Of a stretch of 64,000 bases of DNA, positions 1-10,952 are shown piece by piece. The DNA is from Rhodocollybia butyracea. Taxonomy: Eukaryota > Basidiomycota > Agaricomycetes > Agaricales > Omphalotaceae. The DNA is taken from NCBI GenBank assembly GCA_015501585.1, contig JADNRY010000078.1:178378-242377 (forward strand), read 5' to 3'. Made by a program: the position numbers and the translations under genes. Positions within the stretch are counted from its first letter, which is position 1; every line of letters starts with the position of its first letter. The notes beneath the pieces are model-generated. The model was not told the DNA's origin and searched no databases. It saw nothing but the letters and a program-made list of their open reading frames with translations.

Positions 1-333
1 TTGAAATCTGTACATACTAACGAATGCCTATTAGGTACACATATAGTGCGGATTGCCATTCAAGCAATGTGGCTGAAGTCGCTCAAGTGTTCAATTTCAT
101 ACGGTACGTCTACCTACCTAATATGGCTGCATAATTTGACTTTTGGATATCTACGCAGCCAAGTGATCGGTATGACATTCGCATTCTATACGATTGTTCT
201 AGCGGAAGCGATGAAAGGGTATCATTGGCTCTTCATATTTTTTGCTGGTGTGGGTAGCGTCCTGGCCTTCATTCCTATCCTGGTATTGATGTGGAAAGGG
301 GAAGCTATTCGAGCTTGGGAAAATCAGGACTGA
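1..333 (+). CDS. MFS transporter copy A, 3' end only (cut by window edge)
   Basis: These are the last two exons of a major facilitator superfamily carrier, a 12-helix plasma-membrane transporter of the fungal DHA1/general-substrate type. The penultimate exon is about 35-103 (starts YTYSADCH, ends at a GTACGT donor) and the last is 159-333, after an ACGCAG acceptor. The last exon encodes the final two membrane helices and ends WKGEAIRAWENQD. Both exons and their phases match copies B (2624-4859) and D (41854-44226), which fixes the family. The rest of the gene lies left of the window. Nothing in the visible part is broken. Substrate unknown. Confidence 0.85.
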   Translation: MKSVHTNECLLGTHIVRIAIQAMWLKSLKCSISYGTSTYLIWLHNLTFGYLRSQVIGMTFAFYTIVLAEAMKGYHWLFIFFAGVGSVLAFIPILVLMWKGEAIRAWENQD

Positions 334-985
334 AAAATAATAATTTGTGAACGTTACTGCTACATCTGCGAAAAAAACGATACCAAATGCTCGCATAATC
401 ATTTGTTTTTAAGTAACGTGTGTGTACCTCCTCCATAGTCCTGCGACCCTCCGGTTCTCGGCGTATCCTGTTTCCTCCATCCCAATATCCTCTAACTTCA
501 AACGTTCCTCTGACCCTACACGACTGCTTACATCTCTCTCTACAGTCGTTCCTCGAAAGTCTTGCCGAGTTCTGGCATGGTTACTATACCGATCTGAATC
601 CTATGCTCGTCGGCACGTTCGTTTTGACCTGCTTTTGTTTTTTGCATCTTGGGCCAGTTTAGTCTTGGGCCAGTTTAGTCTTGGGCCAGTTTAGTGGCCC
701 TCGTAAGGCTGAATACGGTCTTTCTGAATTGAGGGCCTTCGTGAAATCGAATTAAAACATTGCCTATATTTTCCCGACCACAAGTGGGCTGTGTTTGAAT
801 GGTTATTATTGTACTTGACTCGCGTGGCCAAAGGATATTTCCTAATCCAGGACTACTTTTGGGACACAATAAATCCTATACATTAGCTTTGACCGAACCA
901 AGCGAGACATTGGGCTATAAAGGTGCGCACTGAATCTATCGTACCCTCAAACCACTCACAGCCAAATCTTACTCGCCTCGCACTG
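334..985. other. Intergenic stretch, promoter of the Ser/Pro-rich gene
   Basis: No gene is supported here. A 16-base unit, TCTTGGGCCAGTTTAG, is repeated almost in tandem three times at about 649-693. A TATA-like TATAAAG lies at about 916-922, some 65 bases before the ATG at 986. Confidence 0.5.
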
Positions 986-1825
986 ATGTCTCTGGAACGA
1001 TATGCCTTTACTTCGGATGGCCAGAGAATTATCATCCCTGAGAAAGATTTCCAGCAAATGTTCGGGGATCACACCGCTTGGACATCTCGTCCACCTCTGC
1101 GCACCGAATACCAGTTCTACCCCGTATCAAGTCCGATCCCTGAGGATTCTTCAGCCGAGCTCATCCCCAATATAACCTATGTGGACAGGAACACCAAGGA
1201 AATCATGCACTGCGAAGTGTACCCAATAATAGGCCCACCAGCCTATCCCCGCGGTGCGGTTTCTAATCCCTCTTCGGCCCTACGATCTACGCGCCATGGG
1301 ACACCAAGCAGTCATTTCTCTCCCATGTCTACATATTCACCTTCAAGTTCCGCAGGCCGCGGGTCTCCAATGCCCGACACTCTCCGGGGTAGTAATATCT
1401 CTTCTTCTCCATATCTCTCGTCCCCGTCACCCGGACCGTCGAGTGAAGACCGCCATTCTACGCACATGCACGGTACTGGTGATCATCCTTCTCCGGCATT
1501 TCCTGGTTCTCCAAGAGATAGCATAGCATCTGGGAGTAGAAGCCCTGCAAGACGACATGCTACTCCCGTACCGCTATCCAGGGAGTCCCGTAGAAGCTTT
1601 TCAGCACTCTATGAATTGGGTTTGCAGAGGCCTGAAGTTGATGGTAGTTCTTATTCTACTCAATCTCCCAGCGACTTTCCTGCGGAGCAAGTCGGAAGCC
1701 CATCCTTTGCTCCAGTAAGCCCTAGAACTTCGAGGAGGGCTAGTAATGCTAGTTCGCGTTCGCGACATGCTACCCCAACTTTTGACATGTCTTCTCCTGC
1801 TCCTTCCCCGAGAAGTTCTCAATAA
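986..1825 (+). CDS. Ser/Pro-rich low-complexity protein, unknown function
   Basis: A single-exon gene of 279 codons. The frame is open from a GTG at 923, but the first ATG is 986 (MSLERYAFTSDG), preceded by a TATA box, so I chose 986. The first ~85 residues look ordered (motif RIIIPEKDFQQMFG, then a Tyr- and Pro-containing stretch). The remaining two thirds is dominated by Ser, Pro, Arg and His with repeated SxSP and SRxxTP-like pieces, typical of a disordered, phosphorylatable tail. No membrane segment or signal peptide is seen. It sits between two copies of the MFS family and resembles neither. Function not recognised. It could be a transcription-associated or cytoskeletal low-complexity protein, but that is a guess. 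Confidence 0.7.
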   Translation: MSLERYAFTSDGQRIIIPEKDFQQMFGDHTAWTSRPPLRTEYQFYPVSSPIPEDSSAELIPNITYVDRNTKEIMHCEVYPIIGPPAYPRGAVSNPSSALRSTRHGTPSSHFSPMSTYSPSSSAGRGSPMPDTLRGSNISSSPYLSSPSPGPSSEDRHSTHMHGTGDHPSPAFPGSPRDSIASGSRSPARRHATPVPLSRESRRSFSALYELGLQRPEVDGSSYSTQSPSDFPAEQVGSPSFAPVSPRTSRRASNASSRSRHATPTFDMSSPAPSPRSSQ

Positions 1826-2589
1826 ATGATTTCGGGATACCCTTCAAGGAATTACGATGGGTTGATGTCTTCATGATATATTAACGATTATGCCTCGATT
1901 ATGCCTTAATTACGCTTCATGCCAATTATGCCAATAAACCTTCTCGACGATCTAAACCTTGACCTTCATATGAAATAAATTCCTTTTGAGAATGCATTGC
2001 CGCACCATGGGAACTTCGGCTGCCCCGGTGTTCAGGTTAACTTCCTTCTTTCCTTCCTTCCAATGAAGACTTCAGATGACGTCCAACATACAAAAATGCC
2101 CATACAATATCCTTACCGTGACGTTCTAGTGACACCATCATCCTACATTCAAAGAAATCATCAGTGTTCGCAAAAGGAAAGAGGGAAAGACGTAACTGAT
2201 CAACCAAGTGAAGCATCCCACCATCCCATTCTGTGCCACGAAGGTGGTCTTCGTCTTAGCGGTACTAAATACCAGTCGATCAAAATCGACATGGACCAAA
2301 TTCACTATTTAGGAACCGATCACCAGGTCCGTAGTCCACTTAGGAAGTGTTAAAAAGCATTTTGGACCTTTTGGTTCCAAGGTCTACTAGCGCTCAAGGA
2401 AAATATGGATTCACGTAAGGAGTTATGAATGCTCCAACTGTAACATGTGCCTTATCCAAGGCCTTTATTTCCCATACTTTCCGTCATGTGCTCGAAGCAG
2501 CTCAGAGGTATACAAGGAACAGGGCCACAAGCTTCACGAGCTGTTCCTTTTCTTCCTGTTTTATCGCACCTTCGATTTGAACCATCATC
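1826..2589. other. Intergenic stretch before MFS copy B
   Basis: No convincing gene. The last ~150 bases (about 2440-2589) resemble the bases just upstream of copy D (about 41740-41853), so the MFS duplication carried its promoter along. Shared pieces include TTTCCCATACTT, CAGAGGTATACAA and the ATCATCATG/GTCATCATG start context. Confidence 0.6.
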
Positions 2590-2649
2590 ATGTCGACCGA
2601 CTACAAGGACTCGCTCGCTGCGGATGAAAAAAAGAGTCGAGTCTGTTGA
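2590..2649 (+). other. Frameshifted old start of copy B, now a short upstream ORF
   Basis: The ATG at 2590 corresponds to the start of copy D. It reads MSTDYKDSLAADEKKS and stops after 19 codons because this copy has seven A where copy D has six. It overlaps the in-frame ATG at 2624 in another frame, so translation would depend on leaky scanning or on a later transcription start. Confidence 0.7.
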
Positions 2650-4859
2650 AAATGGCGGGTGCTAGTTCCACTACTTGAATTGCTACTCATCATGATGAGA
2701 ATTGCAGCTAAAGCTCCAGTACTTAAATTGGACAAGTACGGAGTTCCGCTGACTCCTCAGCCTACCGATGATCCAGAGGACCCTTGTAAGCTCTTGTACT
2801 TGTAACACCCGATAAAGACTACATGGCCTTTTAAACGAACAGTGAATTGGTCTGGGCTATACCGCGTATAACTATATTCTTCGGGATATCGATCCAGTAT
2901 TCAACTTTTACTCATAGGTGTTCCTGCTGTTGCAAGTCAGCGTCCTAGCTTCTCTCGGGACATATAACACGGCTATCATTAATCCAGCATATAACGAACT
3001 ATCGGCTCAATTTGGTGTATCGGTCATTACCGCCTCCTACCAAACGTCAGTACCACTGAATCACAACTGCTAATATCCCTGAAATTAATCTGGCAGAACG
3101 GTCGTTATTGCGTTGAACGGTATCTGCCCTTTCATATACATCCCCTTCGCAAATACCTATGGTCGAAGACCTGTCTACCTTGTGACAACCTTGATTGGCT
3201 CCCTTTCCGCTTTGGGATGTGCATATGCACATAACTTTGGTCAACTCGTCGGCCTTCGCGTACTTAATGGTTTTTTCCCCGTGGCGTATGTATTTTCCGC
3301 CTCCCTTAAAGCGTGTGGTGTTTATGGCTCGTTACAGAGTTGCTTTAGGAGTGGGAACAGTGCGTAGAGGCTTTACACTTTATTCCAAGAATATTTTTCA
3401 GCGAGCTGAAATAGGTAAATGATCTATTCTGCCTGCATGAACGTGGGCGAGCGTTGGGAGTGTATACTGTTATGGCAAGTAAGTGCGAACGTGGGAGGGT
3501 CCCCTACTTTTACTGACTTGAAGATAAAGCCACTGGTGCGCATTTCGCCCCGATACCTGGAGGCCTCATTGGTCAATTTCTTGGCTGGCAATGGATCTTT
3601 AAGTTTGCTGCTATAACGAACGGCTTCTGCTTGGTCTTCATATTTTTCTTCTTTCCTGAGACCCTTTATGTCCGGGACCTCCCTATGCCTTCAGCCTCGA
3701 TGTCAAACTCGAGCCAAAGTTCTTTCCAGAGATATCTGGCTAGAATGGGTTTTGGCAAACGTTTTCCCGGGCGAAAGCTACGGCTTGGAGATTTCTTTTT
3801 GCCATATATGAGGATATTACGCTATGTACGTGTTAACCTTGTCTTCACTCGGATAAACTCTCAAAAGAGTCTCAGCCCAGTGTGGTCTTTCCAGCCATCT
3901 ATTTTGGAACCCAGGTAAGTAAGAGGTAGATACGTAGGAACATGACTCACTCTTTTCTTTTTTCAGTATGGCTTAGGAAGTACACTACCTGCTGTAACAG
4001 TATCCCACATCTTTGCACAAGAATTTGGTTATTCCTACTACTTGACACTCCCTCGAGGAATGGCTAACGAGGTCCGTAGGTTGGGACACACTTCAGATTG
4101 GTTTGGCTTACGGTACTGCTCTCCTGATTGGAGCTTTCCTTGGTGAAACCGCCGGTGGCTGGGTTGTTGATTCTCTTATGGTAAGTGATTCTCGATGCCT
4201 GCCACCAGACACTCATATCTTTCCTTGTGTATTAGAATCGAGCGCGTAGGCGAGCAGGACCTTCGGCGCCTTATGAGATCCGTCTGAAGGCTATCTGGAC
4301 AGGAGAGATCATTGTACCGGTGCGTGAACCATTAGGTTATGTCTCGTTGCAGATAGATAAATGCTTCCATTTCTAGGTAGGACTCTTGTGGTATGGGTTT
4401 TCCATCCAATTCGGTGCACCTTGGATTGTGCCCATTCTAGGAATGGGTGTGGCCTGCTTCGGTGTTCAATGTATTACCACTGTTATGTCGGTTGAAATCC
4501 AACTGTACCCTTCAATCTTCATGTACTCACGGATCCCCATTAGGTACACATATAGTGCGGATTGCCATTCAAACAACATGGCTGAAGTCGCTCAAGTGTT
4601 CAATCTTATACGGTACGTCTAAATGTGTTCAATATGGTTGCGCAAAAGTTTGACCCTTGGATATCTACGCAGCCAAGAAATTGGCATGACATTTGCATTC
4701 TATGCGATTGTTTTAGCGGAAGCGATGGGAGGGTATCATTGGCTCTTCATATTTTTTGCTGGTGCGGGTAGCGTCCTGGCCTTCATCCCTATATTGGTAT
4801 TAATGTGGAAAGGAGAAGCTATTCGAGCTTGGGAAAAAAGACAGGACTCTAAGATCTGA
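2624..4859 (+). CDS. MFS transporter copy B (start codon shifted by a frameshift)
   Basis: Spliced by eye this gives 497 aa in 15 exons: 2624-2658, 2700-2785, 2843-2865, 2918-3045, 3097-3285, 3338-3359, 3415-3478, 3530-3825, 3876-3914, 3967-4027, 4080-4180, 4236-4319, 4377-4486, 4544-4612 and 4673-4859. All phases agree. Family marks are DPEDPLNWS before helix 1, YQTTVVIALNGI, the motif-A region YGRRPVYL, GLRVLNG, and AHFAPIPGGLIGQFLGW. The ancestral start, kept in copy D, is at 2590 here (MSTDYKDS), but one extra A in an A-run at 2626-2632 shifts that frame into a stop. The ATG at 2624 is in the right frame and costs only ~12 cytoplasmic residues, so the protein may still be made. It lacks one intron present in copy D. 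Substrate unknown. Confidence 0.8.
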
Positions 4860-4969
4860 GAAAGGACGCTTGTAAACGTTATTACTGTTGCATATTCCAA
4901 ATATACGATACGAAAGGCTTGCATAAGAACAACGATGAGACAACTAAAATCCGCTCGAATAAGACGCTA

Positions 4970-6955
4970 GTAGCGCCTTGACTTTGTTCACGAGCAAAAG
5001 ACACTCAAGGCACTTACAACCTGGTTATCATTGGAGCATTTAATGAGCTATCGGGGAAATGGATGTATCAGTTTTTCTGCCTCCTACCAGACATCAGTAC
5101 CATTCAGTTGCACCTTGTATCCTTAAAGATTAGTAGTTTGGTAGAATGTTATTACCTTGAATGGAATCTGACCGTTCATTTTCATCTCCTTTGCGACTTG
5201 TCTAACTTGTTACAACTTTGATTGGCTCTCTTTCCGCTTCATCTGCAAAACCTGGGACGAGCTTTGGCTGCCCTGGAGCACTCTGGAGCGCTCCAAAGCT
5301 GCCAAAGCAACCCAGAGCAGCTCAGAGTGCTCTACAGCGAGTACCCTTGCTCTGAGATGCTTTGGACCGAATAGCAACTGAATAGAACTGCTTTCATCAA
5401 AACCCAGGTTTTGCAGATGTTGGGGATGTGCCTATACACAAAACTTTGGTCAATGTAAGTTTCCTCAGGCTGGTGTACGTATACTTCAAGCGCGCAGAGC
5501 TCAGGACTGAGTTGCAAACGGTATGTAGTCCTTCGGGTTTCAAGAATACTTCCCAACAAGTTGTGATTGGCCCCTAATGATAGTAGTATGTTCTGCGTGG
5601 ACGAGCGTTGGAGGTGTACGCCGCTATAGCAAGTAAGTGCAAACTTTGAAAGGTTTTCTACTCTTAGTACTGGACTTGAACATAGCAAATCATTGGTGAC
5701 CATCTCGCTCCGATACATATGTCAGTTTCAAGTTCTTGGCTGGCGATGGATCTTCATCTTCAAGTTTGCGGCTATTATAACGAACAAACTTCTGTTTGGT
5801 CTTCATATTTTTCTTCCTTCTTGAGACCCTCTTTCTCCGGGAACTCTCTGTACCCTCAGCCTCAACGACAAGCTCGAGCCGAGGTTATTTTCGGAGATAT
5901 CTGCGAGAATGGACTGCGGTAAACGTTTTCCAGGGCGAAAACTACGGTTCGGGGATTTCTTCTTGCCTTATCTACGCTATGGACGCGAGCCTTGTGTTCA
6001 TTTGGATGGTTTTTCTTAAGAACGTCGTACTAGCCTGCTGTGGTCTTCCAGCGGTCTGTTATGAAACTCAGGTACGGTACGTAGTACGCGGAAACTATTG
6101 ACCTTCTTCAGTATAGTAACGAGTGCGCTACCAACTGTGACGGTGTCCAACATCTTTGCGCAAGAGTTTGGTTGGTCTCACTACTTGATTTTCCTTCGAT
6201 GTTTGACTGTATCAGGTTGGGATATACTTCAAATTGGTTTGGCCTAGCTATGCACTTTTCTATCATTGGAGCTTTCCGAGTCCTCGGTGAAATGGCTGGT
6301 GGCTGGGCCGTTGATTCTCTCTTGAAAAGGATTGCACCATTTTTACCGTCAGCATCCAAGCTCCCTTTCATTGACACTATCGGAATTGAGCGTGCCATCG
6401 GCGAGCAGGCCTGAAGGCCGTCCGGACAGGAGATATCACTGTACCTTTGCGTAGAGAATCACGGCGATATTTCTACTGCAGATGGATAGATAAGAACTTT
6501 CCAATTCCGGCAAAATTCCAGGTAGAACTTTTGTAGTATGGTTTTCGATCCGATTCGGTGCACCTTGGACTGTGCCTATTCTGGAATATGGTGTGGCTTG
6601 TTTTGGTCTTGAATGCACTACTACCGTGATGTGAGTTGAAATCCAAGTCAAAATCTATTCTAACGAATTATGCCTTTTGGGTATACCGCATATAGTGCGG
6701 ATTGCCATTCAAGGAGGATGGCTGAAGTAGCTCAAGCTCTCAATTTTATACGGTGCGTCTGATTATGCAGTTTTGTCTACCAGTCAAGAAGTTTCCATGA
6801 CATTTGCATCTTTTAGGTGAAGCGATGGGAGGCTTTCCTTTTTTTTGCTGGCATATCTTGGAATTCATCTCTACTTATGTGGAAAGGAGAAGCTATCCGA
6901 GTCGGAGGTTGGAAAATCGGGACTACAAAATCCAAGAGGAATATTTGTAGATGCG
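4970..6955 (+). pseudogene. MFS transporter copy C, ruined
   Basis: The sequence follows copies B and D from the end of exon 4 (about 4972) to the last exon (FFAG...SSLLMWKGEAIR, ending about 6952), but the first exons are absent. Indels and stops break almost every exon; for example the AQFGVSVITAS segment reads with shifted frames near 5060-5090. A 180-bp inverted-repeat element (5240-5419) interrupts the exon after GSLSAS. Parts such as LPETL-like (5810-5830) and YTSNWFGLAMHFS (about 6226-6262) are still visible. Splice signals survive in places, e.g. a GTAAGT donor at about 5632. It is a dead copy, probably from tandem duplication of the neighbouring gene. Confidence 0.85.
5240..5419. mobile_element. 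MITE-like element with 17-bp perfect terminal inverted repeats
   Basis: A 180-bp block starts CATCTGCAAAACCTGGG and ends with the exact reverse complement. Copies B and D run straight through this point (TTTCCGCTTTGGGATG), while copy C has the block inserted, which defines the insertion directly. The interior is GC-richer and has further short inverted repeats built on GAGCACTCTGGAGCG-like and CAGAGTGCTC words. No coding capacity. Any target duplication is only one or two T and cannot be resolved. Confidence 0.8.
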
Positions 6956-8366
6956 AGTTAAGTAATGATACGAACGGCTCGTATAAGGAGAAAGACAACG
7001 AGACAATAACTCGTTCGAGCAGTGTGGACTAGTACTGAAGCGAGAAGGGGAGTTCCGATGACGATGGCGGCGATGAAAGAGAAAAGGAAGACATACATAG
7101 AGGCTTCAGATTCATGTGAAAGGACCAAGTACGAATCACCTCCGTCTGAAAATAATGAAATTCATAGCGGAAACTGGTGCGCAGTAGGGAAACCAACAAC
7201 AACTGGGTTTTGTATGCCAGTTCATATCGGTGTTTCAACGACCACCCTCTAGTGCAACCTTTCGTCGGGACGGCTGTCAAACAGCTTGATCGACCTCCCA
7301 GAATCGCAGCTCAGTCGGGTACCGTTGCCTGGGCCAATGGTCAGCCCGCTGATTGATAACCGTTACTTGAAGAATAGCTACGGCGGCTTCGTGACCGGGG
7401 ATCCTTGACCTGGTGAGCGTCGACCCACAGTCAGACGTGATTTGAAAAATGGCAGTCGTCCTTCTTTTTGCTTCCACTGTTTCCTCCTTTGTCGTAGTCA
7501 GTTTTAGCGAAGACAGGACGATACGCGTCGTTTAACTCGACTTGAGGAATAACAGCACCGGTCAGCAACAAGATATTTCAGTTTATGCGAATAAACATGA
7601 TTCAAAGAAAATATTTTAGTCCGTGACCGCCGCTTGGGTAGACGCAGACTCAGAAAATCTCGTTCCACAATACACCGCGGTGTCGAGCAGAATCTGAACA
7701 GGCTCTTAACGGCGCTGGATATTGCCTTTGGATGCGAAAGAACGTTGTGGAACTGAGCGAAACTCAATAGTACATGTGGAACTTCTCCTGGCCGCCGGAT
7801 ACCAGCGCAACTTTGAAGTCACCAATGTTTCTTCTGGGATCGCTGTTATTATTTTAACAATTGAGTCACGAAGTTCGAGTAGGATTGAGTGCACGTACCG
7901 TATTATTCGGTCTGTTTGTTACAGTCCGGCTAACGAAGCTTGCGATAGTTGATACATCGAAAAGTTGTTCCCTTGGCTTCAGCACTGAAGTTTAGAGTTG
8001 AGGTTTAAGTAGTTCTATTTATTACCACCACTGGCTACATATCATTGTTCTGTTTCCTACACAACCGCGCATCCAATGTTCATTGTTCAACTTGATAATT
8101 GTTTGCGTGGGGGAGTCGAAGAGTCTTCGTATATTTGCAGGTTGCTGGGATAAGCCTTGACACTGGACAGGAATCATAAGCTTGACAGAAATCGGAGAAA
8201 CTTTGGAAAGAATGACTGGCATTGACAATGGACACTTGCTGTTCGACTCGGCCCGGTGACCCTGCCGAAAGTAGTTGGCCACGGCGTTTCACCGCATTAG
8301 CGGCATCCTTCTTCTCTTTCCCCATTGTCGTCCTGGCCTCTGGCCCTAATTTTCTCACTCTCTACT
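6956..8366. other. Intergenic stretch, no gene recognised
   Basis: I see only short open frames on both strands with no family signature. The last ~90 bases are pyrimidine-rich (TTCTTCTCTTTCCCC, TCTCACTCTCTACT), as is usual just before a fungal start codon, and belong to the NIPA gene promoter/leader. Confidence 0.5.
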
Positions 8367-9971
8367 ATGACAGTTGACGACAAATGGATTGGCTTAGCTC
8401 TCGCGATTTCTTCTAGCTTAGCTATTGGACTATCTTCAATTATCACAAAAAAGGGACTGAACGCTGCTGCTTCAGAATCAGAGGGGGCTTATGGGGCAGC
8501 TGCATCGGATAATCTTTCGTATTTGAAAAACGGCGTTTGGTAAGTAGATGCCTCTCTGCTGCCTTCATCACATTGACAAAATACAGGTGGGCTGGAATAT
8601 CAACTTGTACGACCTTTGATACTCCTATGCAGCTTGAATCACTGATTTTATTCCTGAACAGTAATTCTGGGTGAAGGTAAATATCATTTATATCCGGCTG
8701 GAACCTAGTCGCTTATTCAACCGATTAACCTTGCTCCCAGTGGCCAACTTTGCTGCATATTCATTCGCGCCTCCAATTCTTGTTACCCCGTTGGGCGCTC
8801 TTAGTGTTTTAGTTGGGTATGTTGAACTCGCTCATCCCAGCTTCTACTTATACCTTCCTGAAGCGCCATTCTTGCATCTTTTTTACTTCAAGAAGAACTT
8901 GGACATCTGGGACGAGTGGGATGCGGGCTTTCTCTAATCGGTTCCTTGATAATTGTTCTTCATGCGCCCGAGGACAAAGATGTTTCGACTGTCGATGAGA
9001 TTCTTTCGCTGGCTGTGAGTCTCCCCCCGAACGTGGCTTTGAGCTTGTTTAACATTTTTGCAATGCGTTGTGCTACGTAGGTCAACCTGGTACGTACTAC
9101 AAATTTCTTCCATTACCCGAACCTAAATCTTGTCACAGGCTTCTTACTATACGTCTTCACTGTTCTCGTTTTCTCGATGATAATGATATACGTGGTCTCT
9201 CCACGCTATGGAAAATCCAACCCTCTCGTTTACATTTCAATCTGCTCCGTCGTCGGTTCAGTTTCAGTAATGTCAATCAAGGGTTTCGGCATAGCGGTAA
9301 AACTCACGTTTGGAAACAACAACCAATTTACACGACCCAGCACCTACGTCTTCGCCATCGTTTCGGCATTCTGTATACTTGTGCAAATGAACTACTTTAA
9401 CAAAGCGCTGGACACGTTCTCGGTCAATATGCGAGTTATCTTTCTTTTCCGAAGCTACGTCTCGTTTACTGAAGCTTACCCTAGTGTGAATCCCATGTAT
9501 TATGTCGGCTTCTCCACGGCCACGATCGTTGCCTCCCTTATCCTTTTCCAAGGTTTTAACACCACGGACACCACCAACACCGTCTCTCTCCTTTGTGGCT
9601 TTGTTGTGACTTTCCTCGGAGTTCATATTCTAAACCTATCCCGGCGCTCAGCTAAGGATGGGCATGGTGATGTCAATGACCACCGCACAAGCCTCACCGG
9701 AAGGCTTTCCTTGGACGGCTGGCACGGGATTGTCGACGGTGGACGTCCAGAAGGCGGTCCTCCACGAATGACGCATGGTCGTCGCAGTTCATTGTACCGC
9801 TCCCAAACGTCTACATTATTCAATGCTTTGAAGGCGATGAAGATGCCAGCAGACAGGAACACGTTGGACTGCATCAACTTCGGGAAGAAGACGAGTTACT
9901 CTGAAGACCATGGCGAAGACGACGATGCAAATGAATTGACGCGCTACGCTCTGTTCCAGAGAGGCAGGTAG
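8367..9971 (+). CDS. NIPA-family (DUF803) magnesium transporter
   Basis: A multi-helix membrane transporter of the NIPA/DUF803 family, members of which move Mg2+. Exons: 8367-8539, 8587-8606, 8662-8676, 8741-8816, 8864-9018, 9081-9089, 9139-9430 and 9485-9971, giving 408 aa to the first stop. Family blocks are seen in order: [142 protein letters not shown]. Two points are unusual: a 9-bp exon at 9081-9089 (a 13-bp version, 9081-9093, with the exon before it ending at 9014, also keeps frame), and an intron with a GC donor (GCGAGT) at 9431. The C-terminal tail appears to change reading frame (see 9825-10087). The transmembrane core is intact. Confidence 0.88.
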
Positions 9972-10087
9972 ATCCTCGAAAGAGTAGGAGCCATAGTAAT
10001 TCACCACACCCTCCTCGAACTCCCAGTCGCCAATCCGAATCGCAGGTCGATTTACGCTTCCCTCCGAATCCTAGTTTGAGGCAATGA
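9825..10087 (+). other. NIPA C-terminal tail with apparent frameshifts
   Basis: From 9827 a second frame reads FEGDEDASRQEHVGLHQLR and then EEDELL, which resembles the acidic tail I expect after TLFNA in fungal NIPA proteins. The frame in use there reads LKAMKMPADRN instead. The same second frame later gives SRSHSNSPHPPRTPSRQSES up to a stop at about 10087, but it contains two TGA codons between about 9900 and 9935. No single GT-AG intron reconciles the frames. Either small indels have damaged the cytoplasmic tail or there are sequence errors. Confidence 0.5.
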
Positions 10088-10952
10088 GTGGTGATAATCG
10101 TTGATTTCGATTATACAGACTTTGGGCACTACACTATACTTAGATCTATATATCTGTAAAAAGCGCTTTGGACATTGTACTTTTTGTTATACCACAATCC
10201 TTACGCTGGATGTCGTTTACTAGATTTTGTTTGTGAGTGGCATTTAAAGCATGCTGCAGCTGTTCATATATATCATCGTTGACTCCGCCGTCTTGGCTTG
10301 CTCGCTTCCCTCCCGGTCCTGACATACGGAACATACCTCATCCATTAGCTGAGTTGACCTGGACATTTGAGGGTTCAGATGTAGACGGCGTAGTCCTGTA
10401 TTTATTACAGTGCGTTCCTAGAGATGTAAGAGGCGGCTGGCATGCGAGACTAGAAGGAGGCCACAGGGATGAGAGCGTGGATATGATAAGAAAAGCCGCC
10501 GCTGATATCCGAGTGCTGAGAAAGAGCTGGCGTACTCTGCCGACAACGATGATTGAGATATGAAGACTAGATTTAAGATATGCTGAAATCTATCCAGGAA
10601 CAAGGGAAAACAGTGGTAACTGTGTGTAACTGTGGGTTTTATGTACGTTTCAATCGCTAAAACCCTCAAGTGATCGTTCCTCGGTACCTGATGGATTTCA
10701 GGACCATAAATAAGTAGTGCTACTTAAGGATTTGTGGCTTTTTCTGACAGAATTTTGAGAGGGTAGTAGCGAAATAAACAGCCAGCAAAGCTAAGAGAAA
10801 CTTGTAGTCCAGACCTAGTAGTACATTGGTGATTTGATTCGGATACGTTGCGGTACGTGATCATTAAATAAGCGCTGAATTATTTTGGTGCCTGAAAATT
10901 CACAGCTGTTTACTAGGTACCAGACTGCTACGCTCTTTCCGCAACTTCCATC
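10088..10952. other. Intergenic stretch before the G-alpha gene
   Basis: No gene is supported. An open frame at about 10237-10563 (+) has no ATG at its head and no recognised motif. The last 40 bases (CGCTCTTTCCGCAACTTCCATC) are pyrimidine-rich leader in front of the ATG at 10953. Confidence 0.5.

Noticed and set aside
2017..2353. Open frame of ~118 codons upstream of MFS copy B
   Set aside because: Low-complexity His/Gln/Ser content, no motif, and not conserved upstream of copy D although the nearby promoter bases are.
10237..10563. Open frame between NIPA and G-alpha
   Set aside because: GTG head, no recognised motif, no splice context; cannot be supported.
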